Part shown: in pieces, positions 51,759-60,951 of the stretch
Numbering within the stretch: position 1 is the first letter of the stretch
How the letters are laid out: each line of letters begins with the position of its first letter
From: an uncultured Prevotellaceae bacterium
Lineage (GTDB): Bacteria; Bacteroidota; Bacteroidia; Bacteroidales; Bacteroidaceae
Direction: 5' to 3'
NCBI GenBank assembly: GCA_900319225.1
Contig: ONNV01000001.1
Coordinates: forward strand, 1 to 64,000
Length of the DNA stretch: 64,000 nt
Program-made: the position numbers and the translations under genes
Notes under the pieces: model-generated
The model's database searches: none
Seen by the model: only the letters and a program-made list of their open reading frames with translations
Told to the model about the DNA's origin: nothing

Positions 51759-53876
51759 ATGTACAGGAAACGTTTCACTACATGGACGGTGGTGTTAGCG
51801 GTAGCTGTTATAACCGCTTTGTGTTTTATGAAGACAGTGAAGGAAGAGAGTAAGGTAAACATTGGCAAGAGCGATATCCGTCTTGAGGACGGTAAGTTTA
51901 CCCCTGAGGCACTATGGTCTTTGGGCCGCATAGGTGGGGTGGCCGTATCACCCGACGGCACAAAGGTGGCATATCAGGTGTCATATTACAGTGTACAGGA
52001 AAACGCCAGTCATACGGTGATTCATGTGATGAATGATGATGGCACTGACCAGAAACTGCTCACCAGGGATGCTTCATCGGAACACAGCCCGGCATGGATT
52101 GATAATGAACATATTGCTTTCCTTAAGGTTACTGACGGCGTTCAGCAGGTATGGCGTATGGATGCCGATGGCAAGCACCGCAGTCAGCTTTCATTCATGG
52201 AGAAGGATGTTGAAGGTTTCCTTTTTGCTCCCGACCTCAAGAATGTGATCCTGGTTATGAGCGTACCCAACCCGCTTGTAAAGGAGAGACAGTATGATGA
52301 CCTGCCCAAGGCATCGGGCATGATAGCCGATGACCTCATGTTCCGTCATTGGGACAGTTGGGTGACAGCGGTTCCGCATCCTTTCGTGGCTGCATTTGAC
52401 GGACGCAGGATAACGGCCGATGCACTGGACCTGCTGGAAGGGGAGCCCTTTGAGAGCCCCATGCTGCCGTTTGGCGGAGTTGAACAGTTTGCGTGGAGTC
52501 CGGATAGCAAAAGCTTGGCATATACCTGCCGCAAGAAAGCAGGCTCAGAGTACGCCAAGAGTACTGACTCTGACATATACCTTTTTAATATAGAGAGCCG
52601 TGAGACCGTAAACCTGTGCAAACTGCCGGGAGAGAAGGACCTGAATATGGGTTATGACACCAATCCCAAGTTCAGTGATGACGGCAGGTTCATAGCATGG
52701 CAGAGCATGGAGCGTGACGGATATGAGAGTGACCTGAACCGTCTCTATGTGATGGACATGGAGAGCAGACGCAAGTGGTCTGTATCGGACAGCTTTGAGA
52801 GTAACGTAGATGACTTTATCTGGGCCCGTGACAAGTCATTCCTCTATTTTATAGGCTCATGGCAGGGATGCATGTCAGTCTTTATGGTCGATCTGGAAGG
52901 AAACGTGATTCCCATAAATACGGATCCCTGTGATTATAATTCACTGGCCCGTGGCTGGGAGAACAACCTGATCGTGACCCGCCAGTCAATGAGATTTGCC
53001 ACTGAGATTTATCTGCTTGACGTACGCCGCGGTCTTGCCCAGAAACTGTCTCATGAGAATGACCATATCTTTGCCCAGATGCCTAACGTGCGTGTCGAGG
53101 CGCGTGCAGTCAAGACCACCGACGGCAAGGATATGCTCACTTGGGTTATGTATCCGCCCCAGTTTGATGAGAATAAGAAATACCCTGTGCTGCTGTTCTG
53201 TGAGGGAGGTCCCCAGAATATGGTGTCACAGTTCTGGAGTTACCGCTGGAATTTCCGTATCATGGCCGATAACGGATATATCATCGTGGCACCCAACCGC
53301 CGCGGACTGCCCGGATTCGGCAGGAAATGGCTGGAGGATATCAGCGGTGATTACGGCGGTCAGTGCATGACAGACCTGCTCACAGCCATAGATGACTTTA
53401 GCAAGGAGCCATACGTGGACAAGGATCGTATAGGATGCGTAGGTGCCAGCTTTGGCGGTTACTCCGTTTACTGGCTGGCAGGTCATCACGATGGCCGTTT
53501 CAAGTGTTTCATAGCTCATGACGGTATATTCAACCTGGAGCAGCAGTATGTTGAGACTGAGGAGATGTGGTTCCCGCAGTGGGATCTGGGAGGTCCGTAT
53601 TGGGAAAAGAATGAGGTAACGGAGAGAACCTATGCCGCTTCACCTCATCTTTATGCCGATAAGTGGGATACCCCGATCCTGTGCATACACGGAGAGAAAG
53701 ACTATAGAATCCTGTACTCACAGGCCGTATCGGCATTCCAGGCGGCAAGGCTGCGTGGTGTACCTGCAGAACTCCTGCTATTCCCTGATGAGAACCATTG
53801 GGTGCTTAAACCACAGAACGGAATCCTGTGGCAGAGAACCTATTTCAACTGGCTGGATAGATGGCTGAAACAATAA
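51759..53876 (+). CDS. Secreted S9 family prolyl oligopeptidase-type peptidase (DPP5-like)
   Basis: The 705-residue protein has an N-terminal hydrophobic segment (about residues 6-22, WTVVLAVAVITALCF), a beta-propeller (about 40-420) and the S9 catalytic domain with CVGASFGGYSVYWLAG (nucleophile Ser), Asp in HGEKDYRI and His in DENHWVLKP. It cleaves dipeptides or oligopeptides outside the inner membrane. The open frame runs 34 codons further upstream, over the divergent promoter, so the start is set at 51759. A TATATTCG box lies upstream (51728-51735). Confidence 0.92.
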   Translation: MYRKRFTTWTVVLAVAVITALCFMKTVKEESKVNIGKSDIRLEDGKFTPEALWSLGRIGGVAVSPDGTKVAYQVSYYSVQENASHTVIHVMNDDGTDQKLLTRDASSEHSPAWIDNEHIAFLKVTDGVQQVWRMDADGKHRSQLSFMEKDVEGFLFAPDLKNVILVMSVPNPLVKERQYDDLPKASGMIADDLMFRHWDSWVTAVPHPFVAAFDGRRITADALDLLEGEPFESPMLPFGGVEQFAWSPDSKSLAYTCRKKAGSEYAKSTDSDIYLFNIESRETVNLCKLPGEKDLNMGYDTNPKFSDDGRFIAWQSMERDGYESDLNRLYVMDMESRRKWSVSDSFESNVDDFIWARDKSFLYFIGSWQGCMSVFMVDLEGNVIPINTDPCDYNSLARGWENNLIVTRQSMRFATEIYLLDVRRGLAQKLSHENDHIFAQMPNVRVEARAVKTTDGKDMLTWVMYPPQFDENKKYPVLLFCEGGPQNMVSQFWSYRWNFRIMADNGYIIVAPNRRGLPGFGRKWLEDISGDYGGQCMTDLLTAIDDFSKEPYVDKDRIGCVGASFGGYSVYWLAGHHDGRFKCFIAHDGIFNLEQQYVETEEMWFPQWDLGGPYWEKNEVTERTYAASPHLYADKWDTPILCIHGEKDYRILYSQAVSAFQAARLRGVPAELLLFPDENHWVLKPQNGILWQRTYFNWLDRWLKQ

Positions 53877-55063
53877 TATATATACTGTTTACACTTCCAA
53901 GCCTGGCGATTATTGCTGTTGCCATAATCCTGAACGTCAAGGGTAAGTTCTCGACCAGATTGCGATGGTGGATGTCTGTCATGCTGGTCGTGGTTGCCCT
54001 TAGCATGCTTTGCTATGCACAATATTACAATGTACATCTTACCTCCAGATACTCTTGGGGCTTTGATTTCCTGTATTGTCTGGTCACGCCTTTCTGCGCT
54101 CCTCTCTATTATCTGTTCATTAACAGCCTGGCCAATATAAAGAAAAGACCGGCAATAGATGTGATGTGCTTTTATCCGGCCATCATCTATGCGGTTCTGC
54201 TTATTACGGGACAGACGCTTATGAATGCCGATGAGAGACATGCGTTCATCTGTAATGAGATTCTGGGACAGAATATTCAGATGGAACCGTCAGTTGCATA
54301 TGAGTGGATGCTATTGGTAGGAAAGAAGATATTCTCCATATTCATGCCGGTACAGGCTATTGCCGTTATGGTATACGGTGAAGTCCGCCTTAACGCATAC
54401 ATACGGATGCTGCATGAGTACAGCTCCGTCAATGAGACCGGAAACACCATTAAGATGCGTGAGATACACGTGTTGACAGTTCTTATCGTAGTTACAGGCT
54501 TGATAATGTCAGTGATACCTATGAATGATGTGGTAGACCATATATGGCTGGTGGTGATTGCCGTGACAGGACAGATAGTCATGGTATCGTTGATAGCCTC
54601 ATATATCATGCGTCTGGAGTTCTCGGCCGAGGATATCCAGACTATGATTCAGTCACCGTCAATTAATGGCGGTGTGAATATAGGTGGTGGTCCGGCAGTC
54701 AAGCCCAGCATCAGAATTGAGAAACCCAAGACTCTGATAGAGAGGATAGATGCGGCCATGGTGACCGGTCAGTTGTACCTGCAGCCCGACCTGTCGCTTG
54801 TCTCCCTGTCCGAGCAGATTGGTACAAACCGTACATATGCATCTAAGGCTATCAAGGATGCAAAAGGCTGCAACTTCTCGGATTATGTGAACAGATACCG
54901 TCTGGATTATGCGGTGGCTGTCATGAAGAATACTCCCAAGGATAAGATTGTGATACAGAATATCGCTACTCAGTGCGGGTGCGGGTCTATTCAGACGTTT
55001 TATCGGTATTTTAAGATTTTCTATAACGAGACTCCTAGTCAGTGGATTGAGAGAAATAAGTAG
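53861..55063 (+). CDS. Membrane-anchored AraC-family transcription regulator
   Basis: The 400-residue protein has about seven membrane helices in residues 1-250, a linker, and a C-terminal AraC-type double HTH (about 300-395: SLVSLSEQIGTNRTYASKAIKD, YVNRYRLDYAVAVMKN, IATQCGCGSIQTFYRYFK). Membrane-tethered AraC regulators of this kind are common in Bacteroidales and probably sense a signal in the membrane or periplasm. Its start overlaps the peptidase stop by 16 bases, so they are co-transcribed. Targets are unknown. Confidence 0.85.
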   Translation: MAETIIYILFTLPSLAIIAVAIILNVKGKFSTRLRWWMSVMLVVVALSMLCYAQYYNVHLTSRYSWGFDFLYCLVTPFCAPLYYLFINSLANIKKRPAIDVMCFYPAIIYAVLLITGQTLMNADERHAFICNEILGQNIQMEPSVAYEWMLLVGKKIFSIFMPVQAIAVMVYGEVRLNAYIRMLHEYSSVNETGNTIKMREIHVLTVLIVVTGLIMSVIPMNDVVDHIWLVVIAVTGQIVMVSLIASYIMRLEFSAEDIQTMIQSPSINGGVNIGGGPAVKPSIRIEKPKTLIERIDAAMVTGQLYLQPDLSLVSLSEQIGTNRTYASKAIKDAKGCNFSDYVNRYRLDYAVAVMKNTPKDKIVIQNIATQCGCGSIQTFYRYFKIFYNETPSQWIERNK

Positions 55064-55071
55064 AAAGGTGT

Positions 55072-55388
55072 TTTTCTCGCCGCTTCGCGGCTCGGTATTT
55101 CTTTGACTTTTGTGGCCCTACGGGCCTTAAAGTCTCGGGATGGAATGTCAAGACATTCCGTGACCTCATTTTAGTTTCCTTCGGAAACACCCATCTTCCA
55201 GATGGGTTATTCTGCGTATTAGAAACAACCTTTTTTTAATTTGGGGCGGCGACGCCCCAAATCCGTTCCGCGGTATTCCATTTCATTTCATACCGCTCCA
55301 CTCTGCCGGCCTTCCAGGCCGGGTAAAACTAAGACCTCGCTAGCTTTGCTCGCGAGGCCTTAGTTTTACTGGGTGCAGCTGGAAACCT
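55072..55388 (+). repeat. Multi-hairpin interspersed repeat, copy C
   Basis: It has the same hairpin order as copy A on the same strand, with the H1 stem changed to GCCGC-ttc-GCGGC (55079-55091), H2 GGCCC-tac-GGGCC, and H4 CGGTAT/ATACCG. Three extra hairpins (GGAATGTC/GACATTCC, GTTTCC/GGAAAC, CCCATCT/AGATGGG) sit between H2 and the conserved GGGGCG stem. It fills the space between the AraC gene and the yidC stop, ending 8 bases from it. Confidence 0.88.
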
Positions 55389-55395
55389 TAGTGGG

Positions 55396-57288
55396 TTATT
55401 TGCGCTGTTGTTTCTGTAACCTTTCCTGCTCTTTCTGGAGGGCTTCTAGGCGTGCCATCATGCTGCTGCCACCTTGCTTGCGCTTGGAGGGATCGTTGCG
55501 GCTTGCCTCATAATCGGCCTCAAGCTTGGCCAGGATGGCCTTTTCATCGGTAGAACGGCGCAACCATATCATTGTTATGATGCTTACCAGACCGGATATG
55601 AAGTAGTAGTAGCACAGACCTGATGAGTAGTTGTTGAATGAGAAGAAGAATATCACAGGCATTGCATACATCATCCACTTCATCATCTTCATGCTCTCCT
55701 CCTGTCCGGGAGCTGCCATCTGCTGCTGTTGCTGCATGTAGATGGTGTTGATTATGTTGGTAAGGCAGAACAGCAAGCAGAATATGCTGAGGTGGTTACC
55801 TACCAGAGGGATGTTGGTGCCCCAACTGATGATATCGTCAAATCCTGTCAGGTCAGTTGCCCAAAGGAAACTCTGCTGGCGCAACTCGATGGCATTGGGC
55901 ACAAAGAAGAAGAATGAAACCAGGAACGGCATCTGGATGAGCTGCGGCAGGCAACCTCCCATAGGGCTCACGCCATACTTGCTGTATACGGCCATTGTCT
56001 CCTGCTGTTTCTTCATTGCGTCCTCAGGCTTGGGGTACTTGGCGTTGACCTCATCGATATAAGGTTTGAGCGCACGTGTCTTGGCGGTTGACATGTAACT
56101 CTTGACCTGGGCGGGGAATATCAGGATCTTGACTATAAGTGTCATGATAAGGATCACGATACCCATGTTCATGTTCCACTTGGAAAGCAGGTTGAACAGA
56201 GGTATTATGAGGAATCTGTTAACCTCACGTACTACAGGCCAGCCCAGGTCAATTACGCGGTGAAGACGGATCTTATGGTCTCCGTGAGCCAGCTTGCTGT
56301 TCTGTTTGAGTATCTTGTAATCGTTGGGACCCATGTAGAACTGGAACTGTGTGGGCTCGCTGCCGGTGGGGTCAAAACTTGTGTGTGTCTTGGCCATGAG
56401 CTTCTTCATGTAACCCAGCCCCTTGGCGTATGAGATACCTGAGAGCTGTGTGCCGCCGTCATAAGTATCTGAGGCGATCATTATGCATGAGAAGAACTGG
56501 TTCTTGTATGCAACCCAGTCAAGCTGCTCTTCGACTGTCTTGTTTGTGGGTTTGGGTGTTTTGTTGCCGGCAGGTGCAATACCCAGTACCTTTGCCTTGA
56601 CCTTGTCGGCACGCTTGTAGGTGAGGGTGGTGTAACGCTGCTCAAACTGGAAACCCTTCTCCTGCTGGCGCAGGTTCTGAATCCAGTCTACTGCCAGTGT
56701 GCTCAGGTCTGATGAGAAGAAGTTGTCCATGCCTGTGGCCTTGATGTCAAGGTTGAGCATGTAACTTTCAGGCAGCAGTGTGTAGATGAAATCCATGTAG
56801 CCGTAACCGTTGGTGTTAAGGCGCATGATTACTGAGTTGGCACCGTTGCTTATGGGTTCAAAGAAAAGGTTCTTGCTCTGAATGTTCTGGTTCTTGCCGT
56901 CCAACTTGAAGTTGAGGCTTATCTCATCCTGCGTGAACAGAGTTACGTTCTGGCCCTCCTGGTTCTTGTATCCGCTAAGCACTGCAAAACCGGGAATGGC
57001 GCCTTTTGATGAGATTCCTATCTTGACCAGACCATTGTCAAGCACGGTTGTGCTCTCAGTTCCGTACATGGCGGGGAACAACGGTGACAGTGAATCATTC
57101 TGTGTTGCAGTCATAGGATATGCTGCATCCTGTGCGTTCTGAATGTCGGAGCCCTCTTTCTGCATGTTTGTCTGCTCATACTGGGCCTTGGCGGGTGCGT
57201 TTTTCTTCTGGTTGTTACTGGAAAGGAATATTACCAGAGTCAACACAATGCTTATCAGCATCACTCCTAAAAATGTCTTTCTGTCCAC
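55396..57288 (-). CDS. yidC: Membrane protein insertase YidC
   Basis: The 630-residue protein has an N-terminal membrane anchor (FLGVMLISIVLTLVIFLSS), a large periplasmic beta-domain (about 75-345) and the C-terminal five-helix insertase domain (about 370-590: WNMNMGIVILIMTLIVKILIFP, GGCLPQLIQMPFLVSFFFF). The hydrophilic KRKQGGSSMM/KQQRK tail is typical. It inserts membrane proteins alone or with SecYEG. It has its own TACCTTTG box (minus, 57319-57326), 30 bases before the start. Confidence 0.97.
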   Translation of the reverse strand: MDRKTFLGVMLISIVLTLVIFLSSNNQKKNAPAKAQYEQTNMQKEGSDIQNAQDAAYPMTATQNDSLSPLFPAMYGTESTTVLDNGLVKIGISSKGAIPGFAVLSGYKNQEGQNVTLFTQDEISLNFKLDGKNQNIQSKNLFFEPISNGANSVIMRLNTNGYGYMDFIYTLLPESYMLNLDIKATGMDNFFSSDLSTLAVDWIQNLRQQEKGFQFEQRYTTLTYKRADKVKAKVLGIAPAGNKTPKPTNKTVEEQLDWVAYKNQFFSCIMIASDTYDGGTQLSGISYAKGLGYMKKLMAKTHTSFDPTGSEPTQFQFYMGPNDYKILKQNSKLAHGDHKIRLHRVIDLGWPVVREVNRFLIIPLFNLLSKWNMNMGIVILIMTLIVKILIFPAQVKSYMSTAKTRALKPYIDEVNAKYPKPEDAMKKQQETMAVYSKYGVSPMGGCLPQLIQMPFLVSFFFFVPNAIELRQQSFLWATDLTGFDDIISWGTNIPLVGNHLSIFCLLFCLTNIINTIYMQQQQQMAAPGQEESMKMMKWMMYAMPVIFFFSFNNYSSGLCYYYFISGLVSIITMIWLRRSTDEKAILAKLEADYEASRNDPSKRKQGGSSMMARLEALQKEQERLQKQQRK

Positions 57289-57318
57289 TGTTCAGTTGCT
57301 ATTATTTGTTACGAGGTG

Positions 57319-57326
57319 CAAAGGTA
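57319..57326 (-). promoter_or_regulatory. TACCTTTG promoter box of yidC
   Basis: A consensus minus-strand TAnnTTTG box, 30 bases upstream of the yidC start codon. Confidence 0.7.
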
Positions 57327-57381
57327 CAAAAAAAACGCACCATATTATTGGTGCGCGCGCATATATGAACTGATTTTATTG

Positions 57382-57389
57382 TAATTTTG
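57382..57389 (+). promoter_or_regulatory. TAATTTTG promoter box of the DUF3078 gene
   Basis: A consensus TAnnTTTG box, 14 bases before the ATG at 57404. Confidence 0.65.
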
Positions 57390-57403
57390 CACTTGAACCT
57401 TGC

Positions 57404-58762
57404 ATGAAGGCTATGAAAAATAGTTTTGCGACAGCCGCATTACTGATAATGTCAATTACAACCATCGCTCAGGAGGTCTCTGATCCCATTCAGCAGCAAC
57501 CTTCGGACAGCGTCGTTATTCCCCGGAATATTATTGACGGTCTTGATTCCCTGTCATATGAGTTTGATGAGAAACTGGATTTCCCGTTGGAGGATATTTC
57601 TGATAACCCCCTCTATTTCAAGCTGTTTATGCCTGTGGTGCTGTACGGATCGGCCGTAGCGGATGCAATTAGTCCCGATTTCAACGACGGATCTGATACG
57701 GACAGCCTGCTCCCCATAGAGCCCCTGAACGGCGAGAATGACCAGACGCTCATAAAGATGATTGATGAGGCACTGGTAAAGATTTATCTGGAACATCCGG
57801 AGCTTGTAAAAATGACCGAGGAGGAGCTTATGAATGTGCCCGGCATTGTCCCCATTACGGAGGATATGGCAAGCGGCATCCGCTACAAAGGTCCCAGAGC
57901 CGGAATACGCAAACCCACCAATGAGAATGAGCCGGAGTTGCTGCGCGCCAAGCCGCGTTACTGGAAGACATTCGGTAATTTCCAGGGCAAGTATACCCAG
58001 AGTTACTACTCCGACAACTGGTATAGGGGCGGTGAGAGCAACCACTCCATACTTGGACAGATAAATTTTGAGGCCGATTACGCCAAGAACAGCACCACGT
58101 TTGACAATAAGCTGGAACTGAAGCTGGGTTATTATACCACTGAGATAAACGGAAAGAATACTTTCCGTACAAATGAGGACCTTATCCGCTTTACGTCAAA
58201 ACTGGGTCTTAAGGCATTTGACAACTGGTATTACTCGTCACAGTTCCAGGGTTATACGCAGTTCATGGCGGTGTATGACACAAAGCAGACTGACAAGCTC
58301 AAGTCCAAGTTCTTTGCTCCGGCTTACGGAAACCTGTCGGTGGGTATGGATTACAAACCCAAGTTCAAGAATAAGGATATAACGCTCTCAATTCAGCTGT
58401 CGCCGGTTTCGTATAACTGCCGATACGTAAGTGTTGACAGCATTGCCACCAACTACGGTATAGACAAGGGCAAGAACTTCAAGTACACCATAGGTTCCCG
58501 ATTTGACGGTAACATCAAGTGGAAATTCCTGGAGGATTTTACCTGGACATCAAAGGCACAGTTCTATACCAGCTATGAGTCAACAGAGGTGAACTTTGAG
58601 AACACCATTGACTACAAGCTCTCCAAGTACCTGTCACTGCAGTTCTTCTGCCACTGGCGTTTTGATGACAGTGTCAAGCGCAAGAAAGACAAGGAGGGTA
58701 ACCTTATGGGTTACGATCAGTTCAAAGAATTCCTGACCTTGAATTTTAATTATGCCTGGTGA
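57404..58762 (+). CDS. DUF3078 outer-membrane beta-barrel protein
   Basis: The 452-residue protein has a signal peptide (about residues 1-22), an acidic N-terminal segment (to about 170) and a C-terminal beta-barrel-like region of alternating aromatic strands (YTQSYYSDNWYRGGESNHSI, DNKLELKLGYYTTEING), ending in the aromatic ...NFNYAW expected of an outer-membrane barrel. It matches the DUF3078 family of Bacteroidota. No transported molecule is known. Met at residue 4 (57413) is an alternative start. It converges on the SDR gene with a 13-base overlap. Confidence 0.8.
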   Translation: MKAMKNSFATAALLIMSITTIAQEVSDPIQQQPSDSVVIPRNIIDGLDSLSYEFDEKLDFPLEDISDNPLYFKLFMPVVLYGSAVADAISPDFNDGSDTDSLLPIEPLNGENDQTLIKMIDEALVKIYLEHPELVKMTEEELMNVPGIVPITEDMASGIRYKGPRAGIRKPTNENEPELLRAKPRYWKTFGNFQGKYTQSYYSDNWYRGGESNHSILGQINFEADYAKNSTTFDNKLELKLGYYTTEINGKNTFRTNEDLIRFTSKLGLKAFDNWYYSSQFQGYTQFMAVYDTKQTDKLKSKFFAPAYGNLSVGMDYKPKFKNKDITLSIQLSPVSYNCRYVSVDSIATNYGIDKGKNFKYTIGSRFDGNIKWKFLEDFTWTSKAQFYTSYESTEVNFENTIDYKLSKYLSLQFFCHWRFDDSVKRKKDKEGNLMGYDQFKEFLTLNFNYAW

Positions 58763-59613
58763 TTCCTGCGCTCGCGCATGATCTCACAGCGGGGCTTGAA
58801 CGGGGAGTCCGGTTCACGAGCCATGTACCAGTACTCCATGTGGTCCGTGATTGTGGGGAACAGACGTGTGAGTACAAGCAACAGCTTGCTGGTGAATGTA
58901 AGCGTGGCGCGGCGTGAGCGGCGGCGTATGTGGTTGAGCATGATCATGCCCACCTTCTCGGATGTCATCATCTTTCCCTCCTCACGCGGGGTCTCTCCCT
59001 GCATGCTGCCATCGGCCATAAGGGCGGTCTTGCGTATGTTTGATGCCGTGAATCCGGGTGCGTATATCATTACGTGAAGTCCGTCATAAAGATGCTCGGA
59101 ACGCAGAGTGTCCAGGAATCCGTTAATGGCAAACTTTGAAGCCGAGTAACCTGTGCGGCCCGGAAGTCCCTTGTATCCTGCGGTGGATATGACTCCTACA
59201 ACTGAACCCTTGGATTCAAGCAGATAGGGCAGGGCGTATTTGGTGCAGTAAACGGTACCCCAGAAATTTACATCCATCAGGCGGCGTATCACATCCAGGT
59301 CAAGATCCTTGAACATGGCACGCATTGATATACCTGCGTTGTTTATGAGTATGTCGATACGGCCAAACCTGGCTATTGTCTGTTCAATGAGATTGCGGCA
59401 GTCAGACTCTACGGATACATCGGTCTTTACGCTCAGGACCTCTGTCTGCCGGGAGAGTTCACGGCTTAATTCGTTGAGCTTATCCTCTGATCTTGCGGCA
59501 AGAACTACTTTGGCTTTGTATTTGGCAAGCAAGGTGGCTGTTGCAAGTCCTATTCCGGAGCTGGCTCCTGTAACTATCGCAACTTTGTCCTTAAAATAAA
59601 TTCTGTTGTTCAT
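58750..59613 (-). CDS. Short-chain dehydrogenase/reductase
   Basis: The 287-residue protein has the SDR NAD(P)-binding motif VTGASSGIGLATA (TGxxxGIG), NNAG in ILINNAGISMRA, the catalytic Ser in VISTAGYK and YSASKFA (YxxxK) near residue 155. The basic C-terminal tail is about 40 residues longer than the minimal SDR. It reduces or oxidises an unknown alcohol or ketone. A TACCTTTA box lies upstream on the minus strand. Confidence 0.9.
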   Translation of the reverse strand: MNNRIYFKDKVAIVTGASSGIGLATATLLAKYKAKVVLAARSEDKLNELSRELSRQTEVLSVKTDVSVESDCRNLIEQTIARFGRIDILINNAGISMRAMFKDLDLDVIRRLMDVNFWGTVYCTKYALPYLLESKGSVVGVISTAGYKGLPGRTGYSASKFAINGFLDTLRSEHLYDGLHVMIYAPGFTASNIRKTALMADGSMQGETPREEGKMMTSEKVGMIMLNHIRRRSRRATLTFTSKLLLVLTRLFPTITDHMEYWYMAREPDSPFKPRCEIMRERRNHQA

Positions 59614-59715
59614 CTGAGCTAGGTTAATATGCCGTAAAGGTAATGAATTTTTGTCATTTGATACCGCAGCAAACGTTTTCGTGGCCTAAATGGATAATTT
59701 TGTGGTGATTTTGTG

Positions 59716-59723
59716 TAATTTCG
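59716..59723 (+). promoter_or_regulatory. TAATTTCG promoter box of purU
   Basis: A TAnnTTTG variant with C for T at the seventh base, 21 bases upstream of the purU ATG. Confidence 0.5.
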
Positions 59724-59744
59724 CGACTTGAAAAACAAACAGAA

Positions 59745-60596
59745 ATGACTGTAACACTATTATTGCACTGCCCCGACAGACCGGGAATCATTGCTGACAT
59801 AACCAATTTCATTACAGAGAACCGCGGAAACGTTGTATACCTGGCGCAGTTTGTGGATCACGTTGAGAACGTGTTCAATATGCGTATAGAGTGGAATATT
59901 GACAATTTCCTTATCCCCAAAGATAAGATTGCCGATTACTTTGGTACGCTCTATGCCAAGAAATATGACATGAATTTCAAACTCTATTACAGTGACTGCA
60001 AGCCCCGCATGGCCATATTCGTCAGCAAGATGTCTCACTGTCTGTTTGACCTGCTTGCCCGTTACAGCGCCGGTGAGTGGAACGTGGACATCCCACTGAT
60101 TGTGAGCAACCATCCCGATATGAAACATGTGGCCGATATGTTCGGCATTCCGTACTATGTATATCCTATCACTAAGGAGAACAAGTTGGAGCAGGAGACT
60201 GCAATGATGGATCTGCTTAAGGAGAACAATATCGATTTTGTGGTATTGGCCCGTTACATGCAGATAATCGGTGACCGTATGATAGCTGCTTATCCCAACA
60301 GGATAATCAATATCCACCACTCATTCCTGCCGGCATTCGTAGGTGCCAAACCCTATCAGGCTGCGTTTGACCGCGGCGTAAAGATCATCGGCGCCACCAG
60401 CCACTATGTAACAGCTGAGCTGGATGCCGGTCCAATCATCTGCCAGGATGTGGTCCGCATATCACACAAGGACATGCCGTCCGACCTTGTCAACAAGGGT
60501 AAGGACCTGGAAAAGATCGTGCTCTCACACGCCGTCCAGAAGCACATTGAGCACAAAATCCTTGTCTACAAGAACAAAACAGTCGTATTCAGTTAA
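59745..60596 (+). CDS. purU: Formyltetrahydrofolate deformylase
   Basis: The 283-residue enzyme has an N-terminal ACT domain (about 1-80: LLHCPDRPGIIADITNFI) and a C-terminal formyltransferase-fold domain (about 85-283) with the catalytic pattern LARYMQIIG, NIHHSFLPAFVGA (the HHSFLP motif) and GATSHYVTAELDAGPI. It hydrolyses 10-formyl-THF to formate and THF, supplying formate for PurT-type purine synthesis and balancing one-carbon pools. Length and motifs are standard. Confidence 0.96.
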   Translation: MTVTLLLHCPDRPGIIADITNFITENRGNVVYLAQFVDHVENVFNMRIEWNIDNFLIPKDKIADYFGTLYAKKYDMNFKLYYSDCKPRMAIFVSKMSHCLFDLLARYSAGEWNVDIPLIVSNHPDMKHVADMFGIPYYVYPITKENKLEQETAMMDLLKENNIDFVVLARYMQIIGDRMIAAYPNRIINIHHSFLPAFVGAKPYQAAFDRGVKIIGATSHYVTAELDAGPIICQDVVRISHKDMPSDLVNKGKDLEKIVLSHAVQKHIEHKILVYKNKTVVFS

Positions 60597-60614
60597 TCCA
60601 AAAGGGTATCAAAG

Positions 60615-60715
60615 GGGCACAAAGGGGACGGTTCTATCTGTGCCCTTTTGTTTTTTTTGAGGTACCAAGATCTTTTGACATAAAGGGCACAGATAGAACC
60701 GTCCCCTTTGTGCCC
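60615..60715. repeat. Long inverted repeat downstream of purU
   Basis: Two 34-base arms (60615-60648 and 60682-60715) are perfect reverse complements separated by 33 bases. Each arm also has its own short stem (GGGCACA...TGTGCCC). A further stem, CCTGATT/AATCAGG, overlaps the right arm end. The core GGGGACGGTTC-type sequence recalls REP-like palindromes. From 60716 to 60819 there is only AT-rich DNA and the next gene's promoter. Confidence 0.9.
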
Positions 60716-60819
60716 TGATTGAGCTTTTTTGCTTAATCAGGGATTTTTGTTTTGTTGGGGCTCTGCGGGTGATTAACCTATTTTAACAATTATAATGGTG
60801 ATTATAACCGATTTGCATT

Positions 60820-60827
60820 TACATTTG
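60820..60827 (+). promoter_or_regulatory. TACATTTG promoter box of the right-edge operon
   Basis: A consensus TAnnTTTG box about 124 bases upstream of the ATG at 60952, giving a leader of about 115 bases, longer than for most genes here. No further structure is obvious in the leader. Confidence 0.55.
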
Positions 60828-60951
60828 TAATCAGACCTTAAAAAGTGTTTATTAAAAGGACTCCAGCGTTGCTTTATGATTGTCTTATTCTATGAGACGG
60901 TTTTAAGATGACGCTCCCGACATTGGCTTTGCTAACTTAGTTATATTGTTT

